The position numbers were made by a program, and so were the translations under genes. Under the pieces are notes generated by a model. It saw only the letters and a program-made list of their open reading frames with translations, was not told the DNA's origin and made no database searches. Positions 13,801 to 27,290 of a stretch of 64,000 bases of DNA are shown here, in pieces; position 1 is the first letter of the stretch; each line of letters begins with the position of its first letter. The DNA is from Rhea pennata. Lineage: Eukaryota > Chordata > Aves > Rheiformes > Rheidae. The stretch spans positions 27,640,567 to 27,704,566 of the forward strand of contig NC_084669.1 of assembly GCF_028389875.1 (NCBI RefSeq), given 5' to 3'.

Positions 13801-16800
13801 AGGCTAATCTGGAGGTGGCTGCTCTTTAAATTCACCTTATTTCAGCTGTGGGCCCAAGTCCGGGTTCTTAAAGATTTGTTAGAAAGATGACGGAGGCTTC
13901 GGTCAAGAGTGCTTTCCTTTGGTTTTATACTGTCTGACTCTGTTGCAATAGTACAGTAGTAAATCAGGTCAGAAGGCTCATACATACAGCTTGTGTCTTT
14001 GAAAAAGCTCACTGTGCTGTCATGTGCAAAACAGGAAATGTGTAATCGTATGAACCCCAGAGGAGCAAGTCCAGGGCAAACTCTTCTGACCTCTGGGAAA
14101 ACACATCCATCTAAACCTCACAGTGCAGTGAAAACATACAAGTTAACCGCAGAAGTTAAGAAATATCCTTGCCTGCATTGTATTGCTTTAACATAAGAAG
14201 TTTTTACGTGAAAAGCAGAGTAACTAATCACACAGCCTGCAAGCCAGTGCTACTGTGAAACTGTCTTTGTGTTGTTTTTCTGCTTCTTTAGAAGCAGTAT
14301 CATATGCTAGGTTGTTTTCATTCTGCGAGCAAAGTGGTATTTTGCAGTGAATGATATTCCCATTTCTCTTTTAGCTTTATACACAGGGAGATGCTGTTGT
14401 TCTCCCCAAAGAGTCTGAAAAATGTAAATACCAAGGAGGTGGAGACATGATTCAGATTAATTTGAGCAAGTAAAAGATCATCACTTAAAACTAAGTAGAG
14501 ATTTTGATTGAGAACAGAGATTTTGCTTCAGAAATGATCTCTTCTGGACCAGACTAGTTCCACTTTGAAGGCAAATAACCCAATGCCATTTTACATCTGC
14601 CAGAATGAATATAAGGCATTCTTAAAAACAAACAACTTTTCACTCTTGTCTTGCATAGGTATAACAGGAGGGTGCAAATCCTGTTCATAGTGATACCTGA
14701 GGCAACATCCTTAAGGTACAAGGACAAGGTTTTATCCATGATTAAATTCGAATTAGGGGATGAATATACCACTTGAACTCCAAAAGCTAAGTTTTAGTTT
14801 TTGCATAAGCTAATAGTTATTTTTAATTGTTTTAAAAAGGCTTGGGAATATATTCTAAGTAAGAAATCCCTTAAACTTTGGAAGATTTGTATATTCCAAC
14901 TATAACACCTACTACATAAAGATCTGCTAAATATTCACAGACAGACTTGTATTCATTCTTTTCTTTTAAATTTTGGTTGTTGCTGTAGAGTATGTCTTCA
15001 CCTACTGGTAGAAACAATATTACTTTAGGAGCCTTTCAGTTAAACACAATGCTGCAGTTACTTAGTGGAACATAAATGTTTAGCTCTGCAATTTGGTCTG
15101 TAAACATTTAAAAGGTTGGAATGTTTATCCAAGATGGCCAGGCTTCCAAAATTTACGAAACTGATCTCTGTTTGCAGTCTTAACAGGGATTAGAAAATGA
15201 AGAGGTTTACTCATTTAAAAAGGAAGAAGACAAAAGACTTATTTAGCTCCCATCAGCGGTTAGGTTCAGGTCTGTTTTGCTTTGAGTTTCCTTGGAATGA
15301 GTTTGCCTGTTGTGAACTGATTTAAGAACAGAAGTGGTTGGGATTAAGATTGTTCCTGGAATCTCTGTATAAATCCAGGTCCCACTGAAAGGAGGGAAAG
15401 GGACTGATGCAGTTAACATTGCTTTCGTAAATGTCAAGCTGCAAAAAGTTTAGGAGTTGCTTCATAAGCAATTAAGTTGTAACAGCTATGAAAATGGCAA
15501 CTTCCATAAAAAGGGAGGAGCTACTGTCACACAGATGTGAATGTAACCTTATATGTTGTCCTTCTTTATTATGATACTGCTAGTGAGTTACCACGCATGT
15601 AAGTAAACATGATTGTTCTTAATTTCATGGTTGATTGCTTAATATTTCAACAGAACTTTGCTACACCTGACATACTGTATTTGTAAAGAGCTTATTTTGA
15701 TGTAGTAAGTAGAAATGTTATTCTACTTATTTTTTGGCTTCCTTTAGTGCACTGAGATGCTGAGTCCAAGCATGGTAGCATCATCAGGTTGGCTGTTGAA
15801 ATCTTCTAGTCAGTTCAGAGGGAATTGGTAACTTTATGCGGAGGTTCAGCAGCAGAAAAAGCAACAGAATTCGAGCAGTAGCTCCAAAATATTAAATTAA
15901 CATTTTTATAGCTCAGAAGAAGGCTTAGTTCATGTTGTGATGAAAGAGCAAGTGAACTGTCAGGAAGGTCTTACTGTGTGAAACTTAGTTCAGTTGTGAT
16001 TAAAAGCTATACAATATTTTAATGAAATGACCGTGTAGAAGAAAGTTGGTTTCTCAAACCACAGGAGGGGTTAACTGAATAGCTGCTGTTTAACAAGCTC
16101 TAAACACAACATCAGGAACAAACTCAAATGGGTTTAGTTAAACATAGATAGTCCAAGAGAAGAACTTAAAGTTATTTGACATAATTATTTAAAATATGTT
16201 TAAATGTAATTATTCACATAGATATTTCATAGCTGTGCCCATAGATAAAATTGCTGTAATGACATAAATGGCCATGGAATGGCCAGTGCACTTCTAGTGA
16301 CTGGATGGGATATTATCGCAGGTTTTGAGTTGCTGAATACCCTGAGGTGACTTCATTTTGCAAACCTTTTTCATTTTTGCTATTAATGCAATGATAGTTG
16401 CATAGAAGAACCTCAGTTATTATTTTAAAACTGTGAAAATTCACTTCTATAAAGTTTTGGTAGATAGTAAAAGAACTCCCTCTATTGGCAAATTCATGTG
16501 TAAATATAAGATAAAAGAAGAAATACCATGTGCATATATCCTCCTGGGCTACTAGAATCTCAGAAATTTGACTGAGATTTTAGAACAGTTGCAGATTGTG
16601 GTTAGTCTTTTTTATCAACTTTGACATCTCCATAATTCTGGTCTATTTACATCTGAATGACAAATACACTACCTTCTCTTTTAACACTTTTTTTTTTCAT
16701 TCCCTGCTGTAGAATTAAAATTGAAGGAAGCTGCGATGTCAGTGACTCATATGTTTGAATGTTGAATATTTGGGGAGGGGTAGTAGTTACAACTATTGAA

Positions 16801-17011
16801 AAAAAAAAAGACAAAATGCCTTTCCCTCTTTCCAGAAGATGGAGGGCTCTGACTCACCATGCCATGCATCTTAATAGATTGGGGATCTGAATCTTAACTG
16901 CGATCATGAATGTCCTGGTACATTGTGCTCTAAGCCATCTCAGATAACAGCTTTTGCTGATATTAGCTGCTTTGTAAAAGTCACCAAAGTGGTCTTGTTT
17001 TGTTTTTTGGG
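10816..17011. other. Intergenic DNA, no gene seen
   Basis: No exon or repeat family was recognised. A more GC-balanced patch lies at 12,930-13,130, but open frames there are short and match nothing known to me. Confidence 0.5.
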
Positions 17012-17212
17012 TTTTTTTTTTTTTTTTTTTTTTTGATGTTACTCCTAAATAATAAAAGGCAGGTTCTTTGTCAGGATATAATGACTCCTTCCCTTACAAC
17101 CTTAACCAAAGAAGGCTGGTAGTGCTTAAAGTAAGGATGAGAAATGCAGAACAAAAAAAAAAAAAAAAAAAAAAAAGAGAGAGAGAAGGAAAGGAAAGAA
17201 AAGACAAAGGCA
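17012..17212. repeat. Poly(T)23 facing poly(A)24 plus purine tract
   Basis: A run of 23 T (17012-17034) is followed 118 bases later by a run of 24 A (17153-17176), which passes into a GA/GGAAA purine tract ending near 17,212. The two homopolymers are complementary, so an RNA crossing them could fold into a long A-U stem. It may equally be two unrelated slippage-prone tracts. Confidence 0.9.
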
Positions 17213-19578
17213 TTTGAGGCTAATTCTGACTATCTAGGACTGACTGAATTTGAGAGAGAAGGAAAGACAGAGGTGAATGCTTTGGCAAGGGTCAGTTGCC
17301 ATCGCATCTGAGCCTTTGTTCTGCAGATTTTCCCCTGGATCCAGAGCCCTAGCAAAAGGACACTGTGTGTGGATCCCGGGTAAAGCACGCCTAACAGAAC
17401 TGTGCAACGCCAAATGGCTATGCTGCTCACTCACCAGCAGGCGACCCTCGCTCTCTGCAATTTAAAAGCATGGAAGTAAGTATTTACTGATTAAATGCTG
17501 TAGCCAATTAGGCAATGTTTGTTAGAAAAACTCTCTCTAACTTTAGATCTGAATTTACCTTCTTACCTTTATACAACTACTGCCTTGTTACTGTCAATAC
17601 TGAGAACATAAAACTGATTTTATTCAACTCCAGTTAAATATTTTGTAAGAAAGCTCTTTAAAGATCTGGTCCCTGATCTGTGGTTAGGGTGCTTACCACG
17701 GTGGCTGGGAGACCTGTGAAAGGCAGCCTTTCAGTGCTTTCTTTTCTTAATGGTGGCAGAACATTTTGAGCAATCTTGGGTGAAAGATGCTTTGAAGGAG
17801 GTGGTTTTCCCTAAATGCTGGAAAGGCTCCTCAGTGAGTCAGGGCTGAGTCATGGGAAGATTATGCTACTTCTGCATATGAGACATAGTTGATGTTCCTA
17901 GTGTGACGTCCCAAGCAGAGCTTTGCCACAGATGGAGGCTGCTGCAGACAGAGGCCTGCAGACAGAGTTTGACTAGGTGCTGGCCCCCACCGTTATGGAG
18001 GTAGAGCCTATCGGAACTTCCCGCATACAGACAACCACCAGAGGCATCAGTCTGACAAGTTATGCAATGATTATTTTGAACTTTGTATGTTGGTACTCTT
18101 GAGAATTTTTCAAGCCTTTCAATTTTGTCTAGCAGTTACAAAGAAGAATTGCATGTATAGGATACCTGTCCTCATGTAGTCCTTACATCTCCTATGCTTT
18201 TATCCTCATCCAGTAGAAAAAGAAGTGACATCTATTTCCATTTTAGGGGAAGGAAATCTGAAGCGCAGACAGGCTAGAGTCACCTCTAGGCCTACAGTGA
18301 AACAAATTTTCACAGATATTGTTGTTTATTGAATAGTCATATATCTACATGTCCATAATTGTTTTGGCATACTTAAAATACTGGCAAGCTATATATCCTT
18401 TCCCCACAAAATTACCGCATAGATAAGAAAGAGGGCATACAGTAGTTGAGGAAATAGAAGTAGTATTGCTCAAGATGATGTTTATTAATGTAGGATTTAA
18501 AGGTGAAGTGAGAAGAGCAGAAGACATGGAAGTGTGCTAAGGTCCAGTGAATAGCAAAGGTGAAACTCAGAAGACTGAAAGAAAACTGTGGATGAACTGA
18601 TTGACAGGAGGAGCTGTCAGAGATGTCAGGCAGGTGCCAGAGCAAGAATCAAGGCTAAATAAAGTTTTGTGAGTGAGGTAACTCCAAATCCAATCTTCTC
18701 TTCCTGTGGGAGGAAGCAAAGTGATTAGAAAATGAGGAGATAATCATAGCAAAATTGCTTAGAGTATAGAAGAATTGGATAGCAGGTATGGGGATATAAG
18801 AACAGAGATAATTTGTTTTCTGAATTGTTTCCCAAACTATAAGGAAATAAGGGTTAGTTAAGAGTACAAAATGTCACTTTCATTACTTTTCACAGAGGGT
18901 CATCACATCCTTCTAAATCTCTAGAAATATGGAGTATCTTGTCTGGAAATACAAAGATTGTCAAGTGTTTGATGCCATAGGAATAGGTGCTTGTAACAGC
19001 TTATGGTTCGTCAGTCTAAGTACGAGTTATAATGAAGGTCTTTTTCTCTAATATTTTAATCTTAATTTCTAGTATGGAAAGGAAACTGTAATGGACAAAG
19101 AAATTGTAATGCATAAGTAATAGGAACAGCAATACAATACCTTGCTATTGAAAATATCTGAAAGATGAGTAGTAAGTGGCATGAGTCTACTATAGCTTAT
19201 AGAAAAATGCAGCTGTTATAGAGCTGGAGCTAACCACTGCCAGCTAAGTGCAAACCTCTTGCCTTGTGCAAATTAGAGTACAGGAAGCGCTAGAAAAAGT
19301 AGCTTCCCTCTTATTTGGTCTATATCTTCTTAGGAAATCTGCTGCCACCAAAATATCCTTCAATTGAAAAGGCAAAGCTAATGTTTTGAAATGAGCTATT
19401 GAAATATAGTATTGCGTAAGTCTCTCCAACTTCCTGTGCATTTTATCAAAGAACCTTAGGGTTTTTTTTCTACCAAGAGGAGGAAATCTCTGTTCAACTG
19501 CTAAACCGATTTGAACTCTCTATGATATTGCTGAGTCAGATTGCCTCTGAGTTGCTGCACTTTCCATTTCCTGGAGCC

Positions 19579-19598
19579 AAAAAAAAAAAAAAAAAAAA
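19579..19598. repeat. Poly(A)20 tract
   Basis: Twenty consecutive A followed by a purine-rich GGGAGAAAGGAAAAAAGG stretch. No retroposed gene body was recognised upstream of it. Confidence 0.9.
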
Positions 19599-22131
19599 GG
19601 GAGAAAGGAAAAAAGGTGTGTATCTGTGTTTATGTTATATGAAGCTCTGCCCAGAAATCTTGTGGTGCTGGAAATTCATTTACAATGTAAAGTGAAGAAT
19701 TCAAAATGATATTGTAAATTGCCACAGACTTGACATACAGGGATAAACAGCAGAAGTAGATAGTCCTTTAGTACTAATGATTTCTTCTCCATTCAGTTTG
19801 CCATTTGTAAGCACTGAAGAAAGATAAATTAGAACCCCAAAACTGTAAGATATTTTTAACTCCTGACTAGTTATGGATTACTGTAAAATCTATTAAGCTT
19901 TTCACATTTACATTTCTTAAGATGTCCCTGAGAATTTAGTTTGAAATGAAAGCTTTTACATAATTGCCTTATAGTACTATTTTTAATTTTAGGAAAGATG
20001 CTACATATCACTAACTACTGATGAAGTTCTTACCAATTTCCAAACAAGGTAGTTGTTTGCAACTTGTTCTGAAGTTGTTCTAAAGCACTTCTGTCAGGTA
20101 CTCCTTGATGAAACTGCTTATTTCAAGACTTTTTTTTTCTGCTTCATATGACAGATGATAGTTTAGATATGCACACTCAACACTGCATAACACATATAGC
20201 CCACTTATCCTAATTTGAATGAAATTAGTGAGAGTGGAAGATGTCAGATTGACATCCCCAGAGATCAGAGCTCTGGGCATGATGTTTAACAGAAAATGCA
20301 AAGTATGTGCAAGAAAAATTTTCAGCAAAAATCCCTTGTATTAAGAATTACACAGATCTAAAGTGGATGTCCTCTGGTAGCAAGGAGTCTGTACTGTCCG
20401 TCGCAAATACTAAGTTTTTGAAAAGGATGTATTGTTGAATTCTTCAGCATATGTCAAGTCAAACCATATGCTGTTAAACTGTATCACCTATATTCCATAC
20501 CAGGAACAAGGAAGAGTCATTAAATATTGCTGTCTGCCTTTCAGACTAGACTGCAGAAATCAGTTTAGCCAAGTTTGTCTCCAAGAAATGGAATTAAACA
20601 ACACAATTTCTAACACAGAGATCAGAGGTAACATTACTTCTCAAATATCATCAAACTGGACACACTTGGGTTACAAAAGACTTGCAGAGGAACAAGCAGG
20701 AGAGAAGAATACAAGTGCATTATATTGTGTTGTAGGGATCTGGTGAGATCAAAGGACTAGTTAAGAAGGAAGGAGAACGGTGGCATAAGTAAGAGAGAGA
20801 CAAAAACTTTAGCTGTGTAATTTGGAAATGATGTACAAGAACAGTTTAAAACCTAAAGAATGCTCAGGGGAAGTAACAAAACTGAGGAAGGAAAATGAGT
20901 GCAGGTGCTTATTATTTTGTTCAGGTCCATGCAATCCTTTTGCTGGCTATAATAGCGTAGAGCATTTGGGAGACTGGCCTTCCAAAGTCTCCATCAATTA
21001 ACGTGTAAAGAAGGGAACTATAACCAAAATATCTACCCTCTCTCCTATAAGGGAGAGTTGGAAAATGATGGATTTTTAGCTCCTAAGGGGTAAAAATCAA
21101 TGTAGACTGGATGTATCTGGTGGATTTGGAGGATTCAGTCCTGATCAAGACCCTGCAGGGATCCTATGAGCCTACCTGGATCTCTCAAGTTTCAGGCTAG
21201 TGCTCCAAATAACATGAATTGTACCATGGGCTGGCTAGTACTCTAGGATCCTAGGTTGCCTGAAAGACAGTTAAACAACTTAGAGATTTCTTTTGCTGAA
21301 GTTTCTGTTTGCTTTTAGTGAGTAAACTCTCAGGTAGTTTATCCTTGTGTTTTCACCAATGGAATCTTTCAGTAATGGAAAAGGGAAGCAAGGGAGGAAA
21401 ACAGCACCTGTGAAATCAGAGGTGTGGGTACTGTAGAGCTATTACTTTAACATAATAGTTTCCATCAGTCTGTCCTGGGTTGCATACTGTTACAGCATGA
21501 ACTCACGGTGGAAAGGTATGAGGTTGGAGCTAAAGACTGGAACAGGCAGTAGGAAAATGCAGCGCTTGCAGGAAATGCTTCTGTGGTTTTATGGCTTAGA
21601 ATGTCTTGCTTTGAACTGGTATTGAATCAGTACCAGCACAGTGTCAGAAGGCAATATGACCATGCTCGAGGTGATACAGACTCTCACATATCCTGATACC
21701 AAGGAGTCTAGGGCTGGTTTGCTACTGTCTTACCCTGACTGTAGTATCATTGTCCATATACATTTGGTATGAAATGCTAATGCAGAATGACTGTTGATAA
21801 CATTCACGATTTTCAGTGAGTAAGAGTAAACATCTGTTTCAAAATACATGGGTGGAGGAGGTTTGGGGGTTCCATTCTTGCTAAATACCAGTGCAGGTAT
21901 TACAATCCACTTGTTAGTAGCCTACTTGTAGTTTTCACTGGGAAATATACTTGAATTTTCTTCTCTTGTTTCAGCTGCACATCATGGCTTCTGTGCCTAG
22001 CTTAGGAACTGTGTGCTGCAGTGATTCCACTTACAGACTGGTTTTCGGTTTCTTACTGAGCTTGTTGAAAGCCACTTTTAAAAGGCATAGTGCTAAACAA
22101 ACAAAATAAGTCTTTGTAAAAGCAAACATGC

Positions 22132-22165
22132 ATATATATATATATATAAAAAAATATATATAAAT
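22132..22165. repeat. TA dinucleotide microsatellite
   Basis: Alternating TA units interrupted by a short A run. This is a simple sequence repeat, likely length-polymorphic. Confidence 0.88.
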
Positions 22166-25100
22166 AACATAAATATAGTATAAATTACATCTATATCAAC
22201 CTGATGTACTGCATGTTCTAGCATTTTTTTCTTCCTCTTATAAACTCTCAGGGAAGATTGCTGTCAGTTACATTCTGCTCTGCAGCTCTAGTTAAGTTGT
22301 GATATAATACTTATTTCACCGGTTAGTTTTTTATACTGTCCTTTTGCCATGAAATGTGTTACAAAGATACTGAAGAGACTTCCAGTCAGAACTCTTTGAG
22401 ACTCTTGGAATTACCCTAATGACGAGGATTCGTACAGCAACTAAACTGATCTAACAGGGATCAGGGAAAGCATGGATGGAAGTAAAGGCTGGAATGGAGA
22501 GAGTAGCCCTGCCCCTTTTTGGTGACAGCTATACTGTGAATGTCTTTGTGAGAGTTTCAGATGCAATGCTGCTGAAGGGCATCAGAAGTGGGCCTTATGA
22601 AGAGTTTCTGTTAACATCTTTTTTTATTTTAATAGACTCTAAGGGAAACAATATTTTAATGTGCCAGTTACTTGCAGTTCTGTGACTTAATAGTTTGCAT
22701 GCCCTCCTTTTAAAAATAGTTTCCATGCTCTATGTAATTGTATATTTTTATACATTCAGAGTGAACAAAAATTAACACATTTCAGATTGGTTTGTCACTT
22801 GTTTGAACAGACCATCTATAAGGTACAAAATGGAATTTAAGGGAAAAAAATTATGAAATTACAGAAACAGGTTGGCTGAACCAGATCTTCATCCTTGCAT
22901 AAAACAGAAGAGGATGACATATCAGTATTTTTTAAAGCCATTTTGTGTCCCAAATGTTCACTTGAGTGAATCATGACTATATACTTGTATCTATCCATAG
23001 GAAAAGTAATACAATAATATACCAAAACCGTTGATCTCTATTATTTTGTTTTCGTGTTCTGCTTCTTTGTGATGAGCCTATCAAAAGCATGACCAGTTCT
23101 TACCACAGCACAGGGGCATCTTGTTTAGTATCTTGGAAGCTAGTGTATCTATGCCATGTAGTTCCTTCTTGCATGCATCTAAAATATATGATCCACTTGA
23201 AACCATTTCTTCATGTATTTGTTCTCGTTATTCTCACCGTCTTGGATTTTGCCCTGGAATGTGTGAAATTCACTGATTTTAATTATTTTTGTCAGGTTGA
23301 ACAAAGCACGGGCTAAGGCTCAGTAGTTCTGTCCCTTTTCAATGAAAAGGCAAGGACATTGCTGTTGTCTATTTTCTTGCTCAAGAGTGGAGCCATGGGT
23401 TCTCCCCTCAAAGAATCTCAGAGATCTCTTTACCCTCTGGAGATGTGAGAGAAGCAGAGCAGGTAAGAACCCTGGCAGCCAGAGAGTATGCGGTTGAGTG
23501 AGTAATGAAGCCTTATTCATGTTTTCCTAATGTTAACCAAATTTTCCCCATTGTGGTTCTTTGTTGTCTCAGAGGCAGTTCTGGAATTAAGACTCCGTTA
23601 AGATATCTACAGAACATAGAGCTATTATTTTGGGATGCCCAAGCAGACTGGACTATATTACTTACATTTGGACCACTTTTTGAGGGTTTTTATTTGTCTG
23701 TTTCATAACCAGAAAAACTAAATAGAAACTTTTGATACAACAGTGTGACTCCTTTAGATGCATATGCACTGGCAAATAAAAGTTCTGAGTTCTTCCTGCC
23801 CCAGTTTCAGCAGAATCTCTTCTTCTGTTTTAGGGTCTTCAGTCTTCTAACAAAATTGTAAGTATTTTCACAGATACTCCTGCAAATTTTTACCTTATAT
23901 CAAGCCCACTGAGACACTTCACTGGGCTCGGGCCTGAATCCGTGTTTCATGTGGCTCTCGTAATAGCACCCCTTGTTTTACTGACATTGAAGGAAACTCA
24001 CCGTAACAGTTTACAAATTGTTTCAAGTGTAGAGAAAAAGCTTTAATGTATTTCATCTAATTTTAAACATTTTTTTAACAGAAAACTAATGTGTTAATAG
24101 TGTTATGATGCAGCTTGATGATTTTTTACTGGTATATGCTGCCAGAGCTACTGCATTATATCTTTTTATTTTGCTGAGAAGAACATTTGCTGCCTATAAT
24201 AGCTTTTGCAGGAAGAGGGATTTGCATCAGCCAGAGCTCCCAAGGAGCCTAGACTCGGAGGTTATCGTTCCTGTGGAAAAATTTCCAGAAATGAAATATA
24301 TTAAGCAAATTCCTCACTCCCTAACTGTCTGAAAATGGCAGCTAGTGAGGTTTCCATACAATGATTTCCTTGTCAGAAAAATATTCCATATGTTGCCATA
24401 GCTGCCCTAGTTTTCTGTTTATTAATGCAGTGTTAAAGGTGTGTGACTGACAGGTGGATAAATAGAGAGATTCATAGAAATGAGCCAAATCTGAATGTTA
24501 GGAACATTGCAATTGACTTCAAAGTAAACATGACCAGGCCTGGAATAAAAACAGGGCTGGTTGCAGTGGTACAAGCTTCCTCATACTCCCATTCCAACAT
24601 ACCTCAGTGCTGTCAGCCTGAGTGTGATACTCAAAGGGCTTTTCTACACAAGAAAATGACAGTACTGAAGTTACAGAAATATGTTTTTTTCCGAATCTTG
24701 AATGAAAAAAATGACCCTTTATAGAGGTTACTATGTCCTCATCTGTTGGAGTAGCTGCTCCTCTGAATGGCTTCGAACCTATTTCAGTCAAAATGACTCT
24801 GGTTAACAAAAATCTCCTGTTTAAGCTAATGTGGCCCCTTTTGGATGGCACAAGTTAGGAGAGTAACTCCCAAGAGTAGCTCTGCCAGCATAGGGAGAGT
24901 GTAACAATTTCTGGCCTCCTTTGAATGTGAGCTACTCTGTGGTCACTTCCTAATTTGCCCATCTGTCTGCATAGTAAATGTCACGCTGTGCATCAAAACC
25001 TGCCCCAATATTTAGTTTTATGTAATAATCATGTGCGTCTTTGTCACTTAAGCTTAAGCTCAGTTGGGAATGAATTTATGCTAAACCCCAATAAGCCACT

Positions 25101-26439
25101 CTTAAATTGCTTTAATGTGAATTTGCTTTTGAAGTAATTTAAATTTAGCTTTCACTCAGTGGCCCAGCCTTGGTCTCTGTGAACACTCAGTTCTCAGTCA
25201 GGGTGCCAGCTAGAATTTTGATGAGGGAAAAAAAATGTTTTTCTTTAGTTCCATTACAGCTTTTGTATTTCAGTGACTGGCCATGATGCTATGTTGAAGC
25301 TGTATGGAGGACAAAAACTCAGCCCCTCTGCTGAAGAGTGCTGGTGGATGAACAGGGACAGGAGCACAGAGGTGCAATGCAGCACTGCTGTGGCTGGCAT
25401 CCTTGTTTATAGGCTGGAGGAAAGGGGCTGTCACAACCCTGCTACTTGAGATAATCTGTGGCAAAATGTCATGTAAGAGTGGATTCTGCAGTCCTGATCT
25501 GACTTCCTTCTTTTTTTATCAGCTTTATAGCCCAAGAAGGAAGTTCTGCTATGTAAATACTTGGCGGGTAGCTCCAACCGACACAGCCAGAACACATGCT
25601 TTAAGAGCCATGAACACATGCTTCCAAATTAGTTTTGCTCTAAATGAAGTAGCCTTTTATAGTGCATACGTGTAAGGGAACAAGTGTGGAAAAGGAGGTT
25701 CTGAGACTGTTCCTAAAAATCCCAGAGGCAAAGGAGAGTTCATTCCTCCACCCTCCCTGCCAAGTTGTGTAACAGTGTTTCAGTGAGCAATGTTATTTAA
25801 ATGAGTGTCTTGGAAAAAGAAATGTAACTGGAAAATGCTAGTCCTTTTTATTTTTCATCTTTATTATTTTGGTTTGTCTCTCTAAATGCTTCCATGTGAG
25901 CCATCTCACTCATCTTTAAAGAATGCATGTTAGAAAAAAGATGTCTATTGAAGCACTAATCTAGAAGTAGCTGCTTGTGCTAGAAAAGGTTAATGTTAAA
26001 ACACTCTCTTCTCTAAAATTCTTCTAGACTAAAATTAGTAGGATTACTTTGTAAGTGTTCCCTAGGATAAGGAAAACCACAACAGTCTACTGGGAAACCA
26101 TGGCATGTACTAATGATGGGAGGTGGGTGAAGTTTTCCATAGCTCAAAGGGGTCCAGGAGTGTTTTCAGATGTTTTTTAAACTTTGTGGTGTTTCAGACA
26201 TTCAGCTAACATAAGTAAGTAGTTTGCTGAAATAGCTAATGAAATTTCAAATGATGTAATTCATCTTAAAGTATCTACCATTTTTTAGGAGGATGGATAC
26301 TGCTTGTGTTTAAAGAGCTAAGAAGCAGGTGAACGTAATGCTGTTCTGATAATGCTGGAGACAGACAGGCTACTTCTGTTTTCTGAAGTATCCTAGGATT
26401 TCCTGATTAAAGAAGCCAGGTTTTGGTTCTCAATCAGAC

Positions 26440-27290
26440 GTTATACTCCACACTCGTCAGGGCCTCCGGCCTGACTCGGGGCGCAGCTTCCTCGCTCTGC
26501 GCTTTGCAGCCCCGCGGGAGGTGAGGTGCGGGAGGGAAGAAGCCTCCGCGTCCCGAGCCGAGCCGTTACTCGGGGTTCGCTTCTCAGCGAAGCGGGTTTC
26601 ACTGGAAATTGCTGCTCTGTCGAACCTGCTTTGTGAAACACGCCAGCCTCAGTCTGCGCACAGAGAGCTTCATGTAATGAACATTTAGTTGAGAGCTGGT
26701 GTCTCACAACTAAAAACCTTTTAAAATTAAAGAGCCCGTGGCCTTAGCTGCCTGTGCTGGTGCGCGAGGCGGGGCTCGAGCAGCAGCCGTTAGGGGAAAA
26801 ACTGAGAAACGGGGTTTGCGGTGCGTAGCGGAGGGTCCCTCGGGCGGGCGGCGATAACGGCCCGAGGGGCGGCGGGCGGCGCCCAGCGCAGGCCCCGGCC
26901 CGGGCGTTTCCCAGCGCGGCCATTTCCCCGCCCCCGGGCGCTGAAGCCGGCGGCGGAAGGAGCCGCGGCTCCTCCTCCTCCTCCTGCCGCCGCCGCCGCC
27001 TCGCAGCGCGCTCGGCCCGTGCGGGGAGGCGGCAGCTCCGGCGGACCCGCGGTAGGACCGGGGCGGCGCGGCGGGGCGCGGCGGGCGGGGGCAGCGCCAG
27101 GCGTCGGTAGGGCCGCGGTCGGGGCGGCAGCGGCGGCGCGGGCGGGACCGAGGCCGAGCGGGACCGACGGCTCGTGGTAGAGCGCGGGAGCCGGCGGGGC
27201 GGCGTCTGCGGTGCCCGCGGAGGCTTTGGGAGGCTTTGGGAGGCGGGTGGTGACCGCCAGGCAGCGGGGGTGGCTCGGCAGGAAGTGTTT
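26440..27290. promoter_or_regulatory. ANXA11: CpG island promoter of ANXA11
   Basis: Base composition shifts abruptly from AT-rich to very GC-rich with dense CpG, peaking at 26,820-27,200. GGGCGG boxes (Sp1-type) are visible at 26842, 26846, 26867 and 26874, and a CCGCCCCC-type box lies near 26,927. There is no TATA box, as expected for a broadly expressed housekeeping-type promoter. It is the only strong CpG island in the window and lies upstream of the ANXA11 coding exons in the correct orientation. Long open frames on both strands here result from GC richness and are not taken as genes. Confidence 0.85.
26900..27051 (+). other. ANXA11: Candidate non-coding exon 1 of ANXA11 (5' UTR)
   Basis: Mammalian ANXA11 begins with a non-coding exon inside a CpG island. 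Here a plausible donor, CGCG|GTAGGA, starts at 27052, placing the end of exon 1 at 27051. The transcription start cannot be read from sequence, so the left edge is nominal. Other possible donors in the island are GTGAGG at 26521 and GTAGGG near 27,117. Exon 1 would splice to the acceptor at 38719/38720. Confidence 0.35.

Larger units (their letters stand above)
17213..26430. other. Intergenic DNA upstream of ANXA11
   Basis: No supportable exon was found. The longest open frame (20432-20746, + strand, 104 codons) has no recognisable family features or splice context and is probably chance. Simple repeats are a run of 20 A at 19579-19598 and a TA-rich microsatellite at 22132-22165. Confidence 0.55.

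Noticed and set aside
17277..17465. Overlapping open frames on both strands near 17.2-17.5 kb
   Set aside because: All are about 60 codons, mutually overlapping and without family resemblance.
20432..20746. A 104-codon + strand open frame in the upstream region
   Set aside because: No domain, signal peptide or splice context; it is in the expected range of chance frames.
1..26430. Possible MAT1A exons, since MAT1A lies upstream of ANXA11 in human
   Set aside because: None of the strongly conserved methionine adenosyltransferase motifs was seen in the translated frames; the gene presumably lies further upstream.
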